Assembly: GCA_030445275.1 (NCBI GenBank)
Contig: JAUCSE010000014.1
Location: 1-50,319 of the forward strand
DNA from: Mucilaginibacter sp.
Lineage (GTDB): Bacteria; Bacteroidota; Bacteroidia; Sphingobacteriales; Sphingobacteriaceae
DNA: 50,319 nucleotides
Direction of reading: 5' to 3'
Shown: positions 1 to 7,136 of the stretch, one piece after another
How positions within the stretch are numbered: the stretch's first letter is position 1
Layout of the letters: each line of letters starts with the position of its first letter
The notes under the pieces: generated by a model
The model's input: the letters and a program-made list of their open reading frames with translations, nothing else
What the model was told of the DNA's origin: nothing
Database searches by the model: none
Position numbers and translations under genes: made by a program

Positions 1-87
1 TATGATCTCTGCTCGTAAGTCTAATTGAAAGTGACCTCGGTCGTAAAGGCGCAGGATGGGCTCGTTTTGATCTGTTTCTGTTTTCAT
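1..87 (-). CDS. 5' end of an unidentified protein, cut by the window edge
   Basis: An open frame on the minus strand starts with ATG at 87 and runs without a stop to base 1, giving 29 residues that begin MKTETDQNEPILRLYDRG. The rest lies outside the window. The visible residues are charged, with no signal peptide or membrane segment, so a cytosolic protein is likely. I do not recognise the family from this stretch. It could be a chance open frame, but the start fits and no other gene claims the space. Confidence 0.4.
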   Translation of the reverse strand, partial: MKTETDQNEPILRLYDRGHFQLDLRAEII

Positions 88-258
88 ACACTTCTTTTTC
101 GTGTATAGTTTTTGGCGGACGAGTCAAATTGACCTCTTGATAATCTTGTTGAACATGGCAAATAAGACTGGCAGGGTGAAGTCATGTCTTAGAAGTCACA
201 AGTACTCCGGGCTGCGGCCATCACTGCACCAGTTAGGGGAGTCTTATGCCGGGTTGGA

Positions 259-654
259 CTACATTTTTACTATGGCAGTAACTTCCATTTCAATAATTAC
301 ATCACTTCTAAATAAACCTTTTACCTCTACGAGCGTACTTGTTGGTGGGTTGTTAAGATTAATGAATTGATCTCTAGCCTCTCTATAACCAGCTATTTGG
401 GAAATATCGGAAGTAAAAATCCCGAGTTTTACAATATCATTAAGGCTGGCATTACAGGTTTCTAAAATATCTTTGATGTTTTCAAAAATTTGAATTGTTT
501 GCGTTTTTACATCATTACCCACTGACTCACCTTGTTTATTAAGTGGAATTTGCCCCGATAGTATAATCATTTTCTGATTTTCAAATGGAATTTCTACTGC
601 CTGGGATAAACCTTTTATCATGAATACTTTTTCTGAATTTTTAAATTGTAGCAT
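259..654 (-). CDS. RidA/YjgF/UK114 family protein, non-canonical subgroup
   Basis: A 131-residue protein of normal RidA length. The C-terminal family signature is visible (PPTSTLVEVKGL followed by a hydrophobic strand ending EMEVTAIV), as is the YREARDQF helix. Canonical RidA enzymes hydrolyse reactive enamine/imine intermediates with an arginine in the motif P-x-R-S; here the aligned positions read P-T-S-T, so that arginine is missing. This fits the Rid4-7 type subgroups of unknown substrate rather than classical RidA. It is divergent from an AraC-type regulator, which may control it. The gene and its neighbour are visibly more AT-rich than most of the window, suggesting acquisition. Family is sure, substrate unknown. 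Confidence 0.85.
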   Translation of the reverse strand: MLQFKNSEKVFMIKGLSQAVEIPFENQKMIILSGQIPLNKQGESVGNDVKTQTIQIFENIKDILETCNASLNDIVKLGIFTSDISQIAGYREARDQFINLNNPPTSTLVEVKGLFRSDVIIEMEVTAIVKM

Positions 655-809
655 AATTATTTATGAATTAATTTTCTACAAAACTCTATTATATTCTGTG
701 TAATAAGATTGCTTAAAACGCCATATTTCATGACTTTTTGTGTCAACTAAAAAATGCTGTTTATAAAAGAGTCGCTGATAAATTTTACATTTTTGTAAAA
801 AATCGTACC

Positions 810-1694
810 ATGGATGTCATTGTAAAACAAACAGGAGATCAAAACTCATTTCCAGGAACACATATTATTTTAACATCAAAGGAAATTGGTACAATGGAGA
901 TTTGTCGCCAACAGCACAAAATACCATTTCATAAGCATAATATGTTGAAAGAACATTTTTTGTTATTTGCAGTGGAGGGGCTTAATGAATTGCGCATTGG
1001 GAATCAGCTTTTTTCTTTAAAAAAGGGAGAAATGTTATTAATAAAAAAAGCCAGTTATGTTGAGATTGTAAAAGGTGGTGATGCCCTAAATGATTTTGTG
1101 TATGAAAGTGTTTCTTTTACCCTTAAGAAAGACATCATTATTGATTTTATTAAATTGATTGAAATGGATGATTATTTAGGAAAACCAGTTACTGATGGTG
1201 AGGTAATAATTCATCCATATGGAGGGCGTTTACAATCATTTCTAGCATCTTTGAAGCCTTATTTCGACGATAATGAAAATATAAAAACGGGATTATTCAA
1301 ACTGAAAATTTTAGAATTACTATATGATCTTTCACAGGAAAATCCAAGATTTTTGCAGCAATTGATAAACCTCAATCGGTACGAAACCAGAGATTTAGTG
1401 AAAACCATAGAAGCCCATTACCTTCAACCTTATACACTTCAAGAGCTAGCTCATATTTCAGGAAGAAGCTTGTCAAGCTTCCGCCGAGAGTTTGAATCTT
1501 TGTTTCATATAACACCTGCGAAATGGATACAAGAAAAGCGATTGCAAAAAGCCAAAGACCTATTCTTTTCTACTCAACTAACAATTGCAAATGTATGCTA
1601 TGAGGTTGGTTATGAAAATGTTTCTCATTTCTCCCGCTTATACAAAAGTCATTTCGGATACAGTCCGAGCGAAACTAAAAAGCAGATGATTTGA
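810..1694 (+). CDS. AraC family transcriptional regulator
   Basis: A 294-residue cytosolic regulator. The C-terminal ~100 residues carry the two helix-turn-helix motifs of AraC/XylS proteins: TLQELAHISGRSLSSFRREF and the second one ending ANVCYEVGYENVSHFSRLYK, followed by the usual FGYSPSETKK. The N-terminal part resembles a cupin-like sensing domain (HKHNMLKEHF, then LKKGEMLLI). I chose the ATG at 810; the frame stays open to a TTG at 738, but the extra 24 residues look like leader sequence and family members usually begin near this ATG. It faces the RidA-like gene across about 150 bases and may regulate it. The inducer cannot be read from sequence. AT-rich like its neighbour. Confidence 0.88.
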   Translation: MDVIVKQTGDQNSFPGTHIILTSKEIGTMEICRQQHKIPFHKHNMLKEHFLLFAVEGLNELRIGNQLFSLKKGEMLLIKKASYVEIVKGGDALNDFVYESVSFTLKKDIIIDFIKLIEMDDYLGKPVTDGEVIIHPYGGRLQSFLASLKPYFDDNENIKTGLFKLKILELLYDLSQENPRFLQQLINLNRYETRDLVKTIEAHYLQPYTLQELAHISGRSLSSFRREFESLFHITPAKWIQEKRLQKAKDLFFSTQLTIANVCYEVGYENVSHFSRLYKSHFGYSPSETKKQMI

Positions 1695-1769
1695 TCATGC
1701 CTATCTTGACTAACTTGATTGGTTAAAAAATATCTTATATCTTCTTGAAAAATCCATATTTGTGCTTCC

Positions 1770-1829
1770 CTGGCGCAAGTATGCAGCATTGGATTGTGTA
1801 TTGTGCCTTTAACCTATCTTATCATAGCG
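1770..1829. repeat. REP-like intergenic element (CTGGCGCAAGTATG type), copy 1
   Basis: The 14-base string CTGGCGCAAGTATG (1770-1783) and the 10-base string TATCATAGCG (1820-1829) both recur in the same order at 42267-42280 and 42382-42391, with a longer spacer there. This is one of several short repeats in the window built around GCAAGT/GCAAGC. Confidence 0.5.
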
Positions 1830-1860
1830 CCACTCCTGTAATCGCCAAACATTTACGCCG

Positions 1861-3048
1861 TTAAGAGCTTTCCCTGTATTTTACGCCCGTTAATTTATTG
1901 GGCTTCAGGTACAGGTAATCGTTTTTAAAATCCAGTATCATATTAAACCGTTTTAAAAGATCATTACCTAAATTATTAACCTCAAATCCTGCCGGGTTCT
2001 TACCGCCTAAAATGACTGTTGGGATATTGGTAAGCTGAAAATCGTTGATCTGGAAAACAGGAGCGTTTACTATTTTAATTTCAAATTTTACTCCCCTTGG
2101 ATTATGCAACACGGTTGATTTGATCAGTTTTAAATTTCCAGGAAGGTTTTCCCTGCTCGCCCAGGCGCTATCTAAAATAATAGCCTGGTCAGACCCCGTG
2201 TCAAATAAAAAATTTCCAAAATGTTTTTGATGGTCTATTTCAAAGTTTACTTTAGCAATAACAAAGGAATGTATAATTTCAAGCTTTGACTTAGCGTAAC
2301 CGGTGGGTATTTTTAAAGGCCTGGAGTGGATGATCAAAAGGTTACGGTCATAATTAACCTCCACTGTTTTACCCTCAAATAAGTTCCAACCAAAGCGCCC
2401 GTCCATTTCATGCGCGGTTAATGTGGTAGCAGCAATTTCAGGATTATCCCAAACCAGTTTGCCCATTTGCAATTTGAATACCTTATTCAACTTATTATAA
2501 TTCGGATTGGTTTTGCCAGCTGAGGCATCCGGCTGGTTTGATAATAATTTTGTCTTTTTTAAAATGGCATCCTTCGTTATCCGAAAATCCCATGAACCTG
2601 TATCAAAATGAAAGTTTAATGTATCTGTATTATTAATAATGGTTTTTACACTGATGGCATTGTATGCGGTAAGTGTAAACGGGATGGTATCGTTTTTAGC
2701 AATAGTATTTTTAAGCCTGTCTTCGGGAGGTATTGCGCTTGCAATTTGTGTGTAACAGGAATCCTTGCCGTTTAACAGGACAATAAAGTTATATATTGTA
2801 CCTGGCTTTACTTTTACCCTGATGGAATCAATATCTGTATAAAAGGTTACCCATTTTGTTTTCCTGGATCTTTCTGCCTTGAAAATGTCAGGTTTAATTT
2901 GGGGCGAAAGTGTCCAGGAATTTTTATCCAAATCGCCCCCGTCGTTGATGCTTACACTTTTAGAAGTCGCTTTAATAACAGGTAAACTCTTTTGGGCAAA
3001 TGAGCAATAAGCAGTTAATAAAAGAGGCAGTAAAATTAATGTTTTCAT
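1861..3048 (-). CDS. secreted aspartyl protease-like protein with two DTG motifs
   Basis: A 395-residue protein with an N-terminal signal peptide (residues 1-18, ending SFAQ). Two retropepsin-like active-site motifs are visible: FHFDTGSWD at residues 147-154 and FLFDTGSDQ at 281-288, each after a strand-rich stretch. Retropepsins have one DTG per chain and dimerise; pepsins have two in one chain. Here the two halves may pair in one polypeptide, acting in the periplasm or outside. The C-terminal region (VILGGKNPAGFEVNNLGND, then FNMILDFKNDYLYLKP) matches the closing strands of bacterial aspartyl-protease domains of the gag-pre-integrase/retropepsin type. No partner gene is nearby; it stands alone before the beta-lactamase gene. 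Activity is inferred from motifs only. Confidence 0.75.
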   Translation of the reverse strand: MKTLILLPLLLTAYCSFAQKSLPVIKATSKSVSINDGGDLDKNSWTLSPQIKPDIFKAERSRKTKWVTFYTDIDSIRVKVKPGTIYNFIVLLNGKDSCYTQIASAIPPEDRLKNTIAKNDTIPFTLTAYNAISVKTIINNTDTLNFHFDTGSWDFRITKDAILKKTKLLSNQPDASAGKTNPNYNKLNKVFKLQMGKLVWDNPEIAATTLTAHEMDGRFGWNLFEGKTVEVNYDRNLLIIHSRPLKIPTGYAKSKLEIIHSFVIAKVNFEIDHQKHFGNFLFDTGSDQAIILDSAWASRENLPGNLKLIKSTVLHNPRGVKFEIKIVNAPVFQINDFQLTNIPTVILGGKNPAGFEVNNLGNDLLKRFNMILDFKNDYLYLKPNKLTGVKYRESS

Positions 3049-3114
3049 ACGCAGGGCTACTTTGCCGCAATGTTGAATTCCGGATCACCTAAAATAGCAA
3101 TTAAGCGGCTTAAA

Positions 3115-3161
3115 ACCCGGATTCTTTTATGGCCCATTTTAAAAGTACAGCGGGTTTGAAA
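3115..3161. repeat. intergenic repeat shared by the tRNA-Arg-side gaps, diverged copy
   Basis: The segment with TTCTTTTATGGCCCAT and GCGGGTTTGAAAGC aligns along its length with 6153-6200 (CTCTTTTATGGCTGAT, then GCGGTGGGTTTGGAGG). It lies between the aspartyl protease-like gene and the metallo-beta-lactamase gene. Confidence 0.45.
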
Positions 3162-3281
3162 GCTCTATTTATTGGCCTTAAGATTTCATCTTTCGCAAAA
3201 CACACTGAACGAATAAAGAACCGTATCAGAAAAGAACCGATCAAAGATTAAAACTTTCATCCAAGTTTTTCTGACTTATGG

Positions 3282-4160
3282 TTATTGTTTTTTTATCTTC
3301 TTTAAAAACTGCTCCTGCAAATCGTTCATTTCCGCGTCGTACCCTTTCTGGTCTATAAAGGCGGCGGGGTTATAACCATCTCCGGGTTTGTGTTTGCCTT
3401 GAAGGTTAAACTGGCTGGCGTGCGATGCCAGCCAAATATCAAACGATAATTTTTTCATGGCATCTAATGTGTAAGCATAATCTTTGGCAATATCAGGGTA
3501 GGTTGGTATATCCGAGAAATTTTTATCTGTAACTATGGTAGGCATATTAGCAATCAGGACCCTATAAGATCGCTCTTTATCCTTCACATTAAATAAAAAG
3601 CTACAGGAACCTTTAGTATGCCCCGGATGGTGAAGCATAATCAAGCGTATGCCACCTAACTTTATGATATCGCCGTTGTGCAATACCCTGTCTATTTGTA
3701 CAGGCGTATAAGTGCTTATGTTACCACCTACTGCGTAGTCTGATCGGCCCCCATCCGTCACTACCCCCACATCGCCCACATCTACCATCATTTTAGCGCC
3801 GGTCAATTTTTTTATAGCTGCCATTGCCCCCATATGGTCAAAATGTGCCTGGGTGGTTAAAAGTATTTTAATATCCTCAAATTTAAAACCCAAGGCTTCA
3901 ATGTTGGCTTTGATGACGGGTGCCGAGTCGGCAAGACCTGTATTGATGAGTATATTGCCATGTGGTGTGGCAATAAAGTAGCACGCCAGATCATAAGTAC
4001 CAACATAATAAAGATTACCTGCAATTTGAAACGGCGGATAAGGCTTTGACCAGTCAGGATCAGTGTTTGCGGGCTGTGCTACCTCTTGAGCAGATGCCCA
4101 AAAGCTCAGACATACAAAGCTGATTAATAGCGCAACCCACTTAAATTTTTGTACCAACAT
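3282..4160 (-). CDS. subclass B3 metallo-beta-lactamase, GOB-like (Gln in the first zinc site)
   Basis: A 292-residue protein with signal peptide (1-24, SFWASAQ), so periplasmic. Class B3 enzymes hydrolyse beta-lactams including carbapenems using two zinc ions. Visible ligands: Q104-A-H106-F-D108-H109 in TTQAHFDHMG, H181 in HHPGHTKGSC and H247 in LASHASQF. The usual His at the first position (BBL 116) is Gln, the hallmark of GOB-type enzymes of Elizabethkingia and of related environmental B3 enzymes. The GGRSDY stretch after the first half and the length also fit B3. The gene stands alone on the minus strand in an accessory-looking stretch, with no regulator such as AmpR next to it, so constitutive expression is plausible. 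Family confident; spectrum not predictable. Confidence 0.9.
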   Translation of the reverse strand: MLVQKFKWVALLISFVCLSFWASAQEVAQPANTDPDWSKPYPPFQIAGNLYYVGTYDLACYFIATPHGNILINTGLADSAPVIKANIEALGFKFEDIKILLTTQAHFDHMGAMAAIKKLTGAKMMVDVGDVGVVTDGGRSDYAVGGNISTYTPVQIDRVLHNGDIIKLGGIRLIMLHHPGHTKGSCSFLFNVKDKERSYRVLIANMPTIVTDKNFSDIPTYPDIAKDYAYTLDAMKKLSFDIWLASHASQFNLQGKHKPGDGYNPAAFIDQKGYDAEMNDLQEQFLKKIKKQ

Positions 4161-4243
4161 ATATGGATAAATGAGCGCTAAATATACACGTTGTTATGAA
4201 TATTGGAAATGATACGATCGGTATATAATTACTTTGAATGGCC

Positions 4244-4334
4244 GTTCCCATGAATGGGACATTTTGTGGTACCTGAGACTACGGAACCTGCCCCCTCTTT
4301 TGGGTGATTTGGGTTGTGCGGCGCGTTTGGAGGA
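4244..4334. repeat. repeat between beta-lactamase and LRR-kinase genes, related to tRNA-Arg flank
   Basis: GTTCCCATGAATGGG (4244-4258) matches GTTCCCATGGATGGG beside the tRNA gene (6895-6909) with one mismatch; both are followed within 8 bases by TGTGGT. The later part (4295-4334, CTCTTTT...TTGTGCGG...GTTTGGAGGA) matches 6159-6200. The copy is thus a mosaic of the other two. Confidence 0.55.
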
Positions 4335-4382
4335 GATGGTGCGGTGACAACACCACAGGTGTTCGGAAGAAATAAAAAGGCT

Positions 4383-4527
4383 GTCATTCGAACGAGGTAC
4401 GAGGAGAAACCTTATGCGATTTGCAATTAAAGCTTTGCATTACGTAGAAGATTTTTCGCTATCGCTCAAGAGATAGTTTCTCTTTCGCACAACGCTCATA
4501 CCTACCCCTGCTCTGTCGAAATGACAA
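4383..4527. repeat. palindromic repeat element with GTCATT ends
   Basis: The element begins GTCATTCGAACGAGG and ends GTCGAAATGACA, so its ends are roughly inverted. Elements of the same design lie at 34644-34741 and 49536-49612, with fragments at 33157-33180 and 49739-49766. It fills much of the gene-free gap 4161-4600, which holds no convincing frame. Confidence 0.55.
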
Positions 4528-4600
4528 TTTTTTATAGAAATTTAATCTTCCCAACACTTATGGTGATAACACCGACTATAAGCCGAATACATCAAATAAC

Positions 4601-5896
4601 TTACACCAGTTCGTTTACCAAATACTGAAAGCTGGGGCGGGCGGATACATGCGGAGTTATGCAACTATCTCGCAAGGTGGCTAATTTCAATAAGGTCTGA
4701 TCTTTACCGGCCTCTTTGCATAAACCAAGCAAATCATCCAGTAGGTGGCCATAAGCACTTACCTCTATCCGTTCAAGCGCGGCAGCCACTTCGGTATCAG
4801 CCCTGTCATAAAAGCAGGCCGCACCAAAATCACCGAACAGTGTATTTCCTTCTCCGTCTATCAGTGTATTATGGGTGTACAGGTCGCCGTGCACCACACC
4901 GTTGCTATGCAATTGCGCCGCCAAAGATGCTATGGTTGAGGCAATTTTTATTACCTGCTGTGCAGAAAGGCTCATGTCCTCATTAAAAACATCCCGCGTA
5001 CAACTGGCAAAGCTGGGTGGGTTGCCTAAATTAAAAAAGCGCTGTGGTATCAGTTCCATTACCAAACCTTCTTTTCCTTCGGGATGCGCAGAGATCTGTC
5101 CAAGCAGTTTTACAAGTCCGTAGTGGCTGCCTGCGGCTATATAGGTAAGCATTTCGTCTTCAGGAAGTCCATCGCTGGTAACCGCACCCTTAAATATCTT
5201 GATGGCCACTTCTTTTTCTTCATGGTTAGGCCGCCAACTGGCTTTGGATATAATACCCGATGCACCTTCACCAAGCTGGTGCCCAATCTCCAGTTCTTTG
5301 TGATCAATAAGGGGTATTGTGGTAATCGTAGGTCTTATGTTAAATAAATTACCGGAAAATGCCAGCCAGGAAAGCTTGGGCATACTCAACAACCATTGTG
5401 GAAACCTACTTAACCGATTGGCAGAGATGCGCAAAAGCGATAAGTTGCGGCAGTTGCTCAGTTCAACAGGCAACTCCTTTAACCGGTTACCGGCAAGCAT
5501 CAGCTTTTGCATTCGGGAACAGTTGCCTATTTGAGCCGGAAGCGCTGCTATGTTATTGTTGGTAAGTATCAGCCAGCGAATGTTAGGGTTAAGCGCTTTA
5601 GCGGGTACCTCTTCTATCCTGTTTGATTTAAAACCAACAATATCCAGCAGGGGGCAATCAGCCAGTACTGCGGGTAAAACAGTAAACAAATTTTCTGAAC
5701 AAAACAGGATCTTCAGCCTTTTTAAGCGGCCAAAATCCGCAGGTAATTCACTTAAATTATTGCCGGAAAGGTCGAGCTTCTCCAGTGTATCTGCCAGTTC
5801 AAATATCTCCTGCGGGAAGTGCGAAAGCTCTTCAGCAAGCTTTAATGAAACCGCGCCTTTAAGTTCTCCGTTCTGTAATTGTTCAAGTGTTTGCAT
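4601..5896 (-). CDS. leucine-rich-repeat protein kinase
   Basis: A 431-residue protein without signal peptide, so cytosolic. Residues about 30-195 hold seven to eight leucine-rich repeats of LxxLxLxxNxLxxLP type (for example KLDLSGNNLSELPADF at 40-55). Residues 203-431 form a protein kinase domain: glycine loop GEGASG 209-214, VAIK with Lys233, catalytic loop HGDLYTHN (Asp338, Asn343) and DFG 356-358. The catalytic loop has Gly where RD kinases have Arg, and no APE motif follows DFG, so the activation segment is short. Such kinases phosphorylate Ser/Thr; the repeats probably bind a protein partner. It stands alone; a TAnnTTTG box lies 65 bases upstream. Kinase residues are intact, so activity is plausible. 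Target unknown. Confidence 0.88.
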   Translation of the reverse strand: MQTLEQLQNGELKGAVSLKLAEELSHFPQEIFELADTLEKLDLSGNNLSELPADFGRLKRLKILFCSENLFTVLPAVLADCPLLDIVGFKSNRIEEVPAKALNPNIRWLILTNNNIAALPAQIGNCSRMQKLMLAGNRLKELPVELSNCRNLSLLRISANRLSRFPQWLLSMPKLSWLAFSGNLFNIRPTITTIPLIDHKELEIGHQLGEGASGIISKASWRPNHEEKEVAIKIFKGAVTSDGLPEDEMLTYIAAGSHYGLVKLLGQISAHPEGKEGLVMELIPQRFFNLGNPPSFASCTRDVFNEDMSLSAQQVIKIASTIASLAAQLHSNGVVHGDLYTHNTLIDGEGNTLFGDFGAACFYDRADTEVAAALERIEVSAYGHLLDDLLGLCKEAGKDQTLLKLATLRDSCITPHVSARPSFQYLVNELV

Positions 5897-5960
5897 AATG
5901 TATACAAGACAGGGCGCTCGGCCGAAAACATTAATCTCCTGCCCAAACCCATCTGTACCG

Positions 5961-5968
5961 CAAAAGTA
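5961..5968 (-). promoter_or_regulatory. possible -7 box upstream of the LRR-kinase gene
   Basis: On the minus strand this reads TACTTTTG, matching the Bacteroidota TAnnTTTG box, 64 bases before the ATG. No clear -33 TTG is at the right distance, so this is tentative. Confidence 0.35.
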
Positions 5969-6090
5969 AGTGTTTCGGCGGCTTTGTGTTGGGTAAAAAT
6001 TTCAGTTAAAACAGCGGAGGGAAATGGTGCGGCGATAACAGCGACTATAGGGTGAATATTGATTAAAAATATAAGATAACCTATTCAACA

Positions 6091-6200
6091 AAAAAGCCTC
6101 CAGACTTTCATCTAAAGGCTTTGGACTTAGTAGTGGTCCTTAGACTACAAAACTCGAACTCTTTTATGGCTGATTTGCATTGTGCGGTGGGTTTGGAGGA
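6091..6200. repeat. repeat resembling the tRNA-Arg 3' flank plus terminator
   Basis: The segment 6094-6121 (AAAAAAGCCTCCAGACTTTC and AAAGGCTTT) closely matches the hairpin at 6842-6875 beside the tRNA gene (AAAAAAGCCTTCAGATTTT... AAAGGCTTTT). It is followed by GTGGTCC, as at the tRNA 3' end, and then by the 6159-6200 block shared with 4295-4334. It may be the relic of an integration next to the tRNA gene. The surrounding gap 5897-6252 holds no credible gene. Confidence 0.5.
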
Positions 6201-6252
6201 TAATCTTCAAGATTAACGTAAATATCCTAACTTAGTATTAGCCTAAAATAAC

Positions 6253-6834
6253 ATGAAACATTCTCTCATATTTTTACTTACAATAGCATTTTTATCATCT
6301 TGTGATAAAAATGATCGCAGAAAAAATGAAATTACTAAAATTGAAATAGCTACTGGAGGCTGTTTTGGTCCTTGTCAATCAACAATTGTAAGTATAGATA
6401 GCTCTCTTAATTATAAATATTTCGGGGGAGAAACTTATTTTACTTTACCTCCTGACGCCAAAAACAATGGAAAGCTTAAAGGATATTATTTTGCAAAGAT
6501 TAGTCCTGGTTTTTGGGATACTTTAAATATTAAGCTTGATGAAATAAATTATAAAAAACTTGATACTTCATATCAACATTCAGTTGACGACCAAAGCTTG
6601 GAAGTATTTATTCATTACAATAATAAAATAAAGCATATTAAAGCACAATCTGCAAGTTTACCAGATAGTGTTGCGCATATGTTTTACTACGTGATTAATA
6701 GCTACAAGTCTATAAAACCCAAACCAACTAAGGATACTTTCAATTTTGAATTTGAAAACCAAAGGCATATTCCAATGCCTAATATTCGTAATGTTAAATT
6801 TCCTCCCCCGTCCAAAAACTCATTGAAAAATTAA
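6253..6834 (+). CDS. small lipoprotein, DUF6438-like
   Basis: A 193-residue protein with a lipoprotein signal peptide: hydrophobic residues 4-14 and lipobox FLSSC with Cys17, followed by Asp-Lys. After the lipid anchor comes a conserved-looking stretch with GGCFGPCQST, the Gly-Cys-Phe-Gly-x-Cys pattern seen in DUF6438 proteins of Bacteroidota; the two cysteines could form a disulfide or bind a ligand. The C-terminal ~40 residues are Pro/Asn-rich. Function is unknown. The gene is clearly more AT-rich than metG next door, sits between two repeats that resemble the tRNA 3' end, and is followed at once by a hairpin terminator. Probably a recently acquired cargo gene. Confidence 0.72.
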   Translation: MKHSLIFLLTIAFLSSCDKNDRRKNEITKIEIATGGCFGPCQSTIVSIDSSLNYKYFGGETYFTLPPDAKNNGKLKGYYFAKISPGFWDTLNIKLDEINYKKLDTSYQHSVDDQSLEVFIHYNNKIKHIKAQSASLPDSVAHMFYYVINSYKSIKPKPTKDTFNFEFENQRHIPMPNIRNVKFPPPSKNSLKN

Positions 6835-6841
6835 TTACAAT

Positions 6842-6878
6842 AAAAAAGCCTTCAGATTTTAACCTAAAGGCTTTTAAA
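6842..6878. terminator. hairpin terminator between lipoprotein gene and tRNA-Arg
   Basis: Stem AAAAGCCTT (6844-6852) with AAGGCTTTT (6867-6875), with A/T runs on both sides, so it can serve the plus-strand lipoprotein gene and the minus-strand tRNA gene that converge here. Confidence 0.6.
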
Positions 6879-6917
6879 TAATCTTTCCCATGCAGTTCCC
6901 ATGGATGGGTGTAAATG

Positions 6918-6989
6918 TGGTCCCGACGAGAATCGAACTCATATCTAGAGTTTAGGAAACTCCTATTCTATCCGTTGAACTACGGGACC
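6918..6989 (-). tRNA. tRNA-Arg (anticodon CCT)
   Basis: On the minus strand a 72-base cloverleaf can be folded: acceptor stem GGTCCCG with CGGGACC, D arm beginning GTTCAACGGATAGA, anticodon stem GGAGT/ACTCT with loop TTCCTAA (anticodon CCT, reads AGG codons), and T arm ATGAG-TTCGATT-CTCGT. The discriminator is A and the CCA is not encoded. Arg-CCT tRNA genes are frequent integration targets, and the repeats at 4244 and 6091 share sequence with its flank. Confidence 0.93.
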
Positions 6990-7091
6990 TTTTGTTGATC
7001 GCCTGAAAGGCAAATCCTTAACAGTTTGCAAAGGTGCAATTTTTCAACGAAAAATCACACCTCGCTATATAAAATTTGTTACAGCCATATT

Positions 7092-7133
7092 TTACTCATC
7101 TGCACATCTAAAATCTGCACATCCGCACATCTG
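7092..7133. repeat. ATCTGCACATC-type short repeat cluster downstream of metG
   Basis: Three tandem variants of ATCTGCACATC lie just after the metG stop. The same unit recurs at 28049-28089, 28149-28203, 30765-30844 and 30903-30952. Confidence 0.5.
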
Positions 7134-7136
7134 AAA

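Noticed and set aside
101..370. Plus-strand 89-residue frame
   Set aside because: It overlaps the RidA-like gene on the other strand and has no recognisable motif; most of it reads as antisense of a well-supported gene.
738..809. TTG start extending the AraC regulator by 24 residues
   Set aside because: The extra residues resemble no AraC start, and a proper ATG lies at 810.
5550..5969. 139-residue plus-strand frame over the LRR-kinase gene
   Set aside because: It is the antisense of the leucine-rich repeats, whose periodic pattern clearly supports the minus-strand gene.
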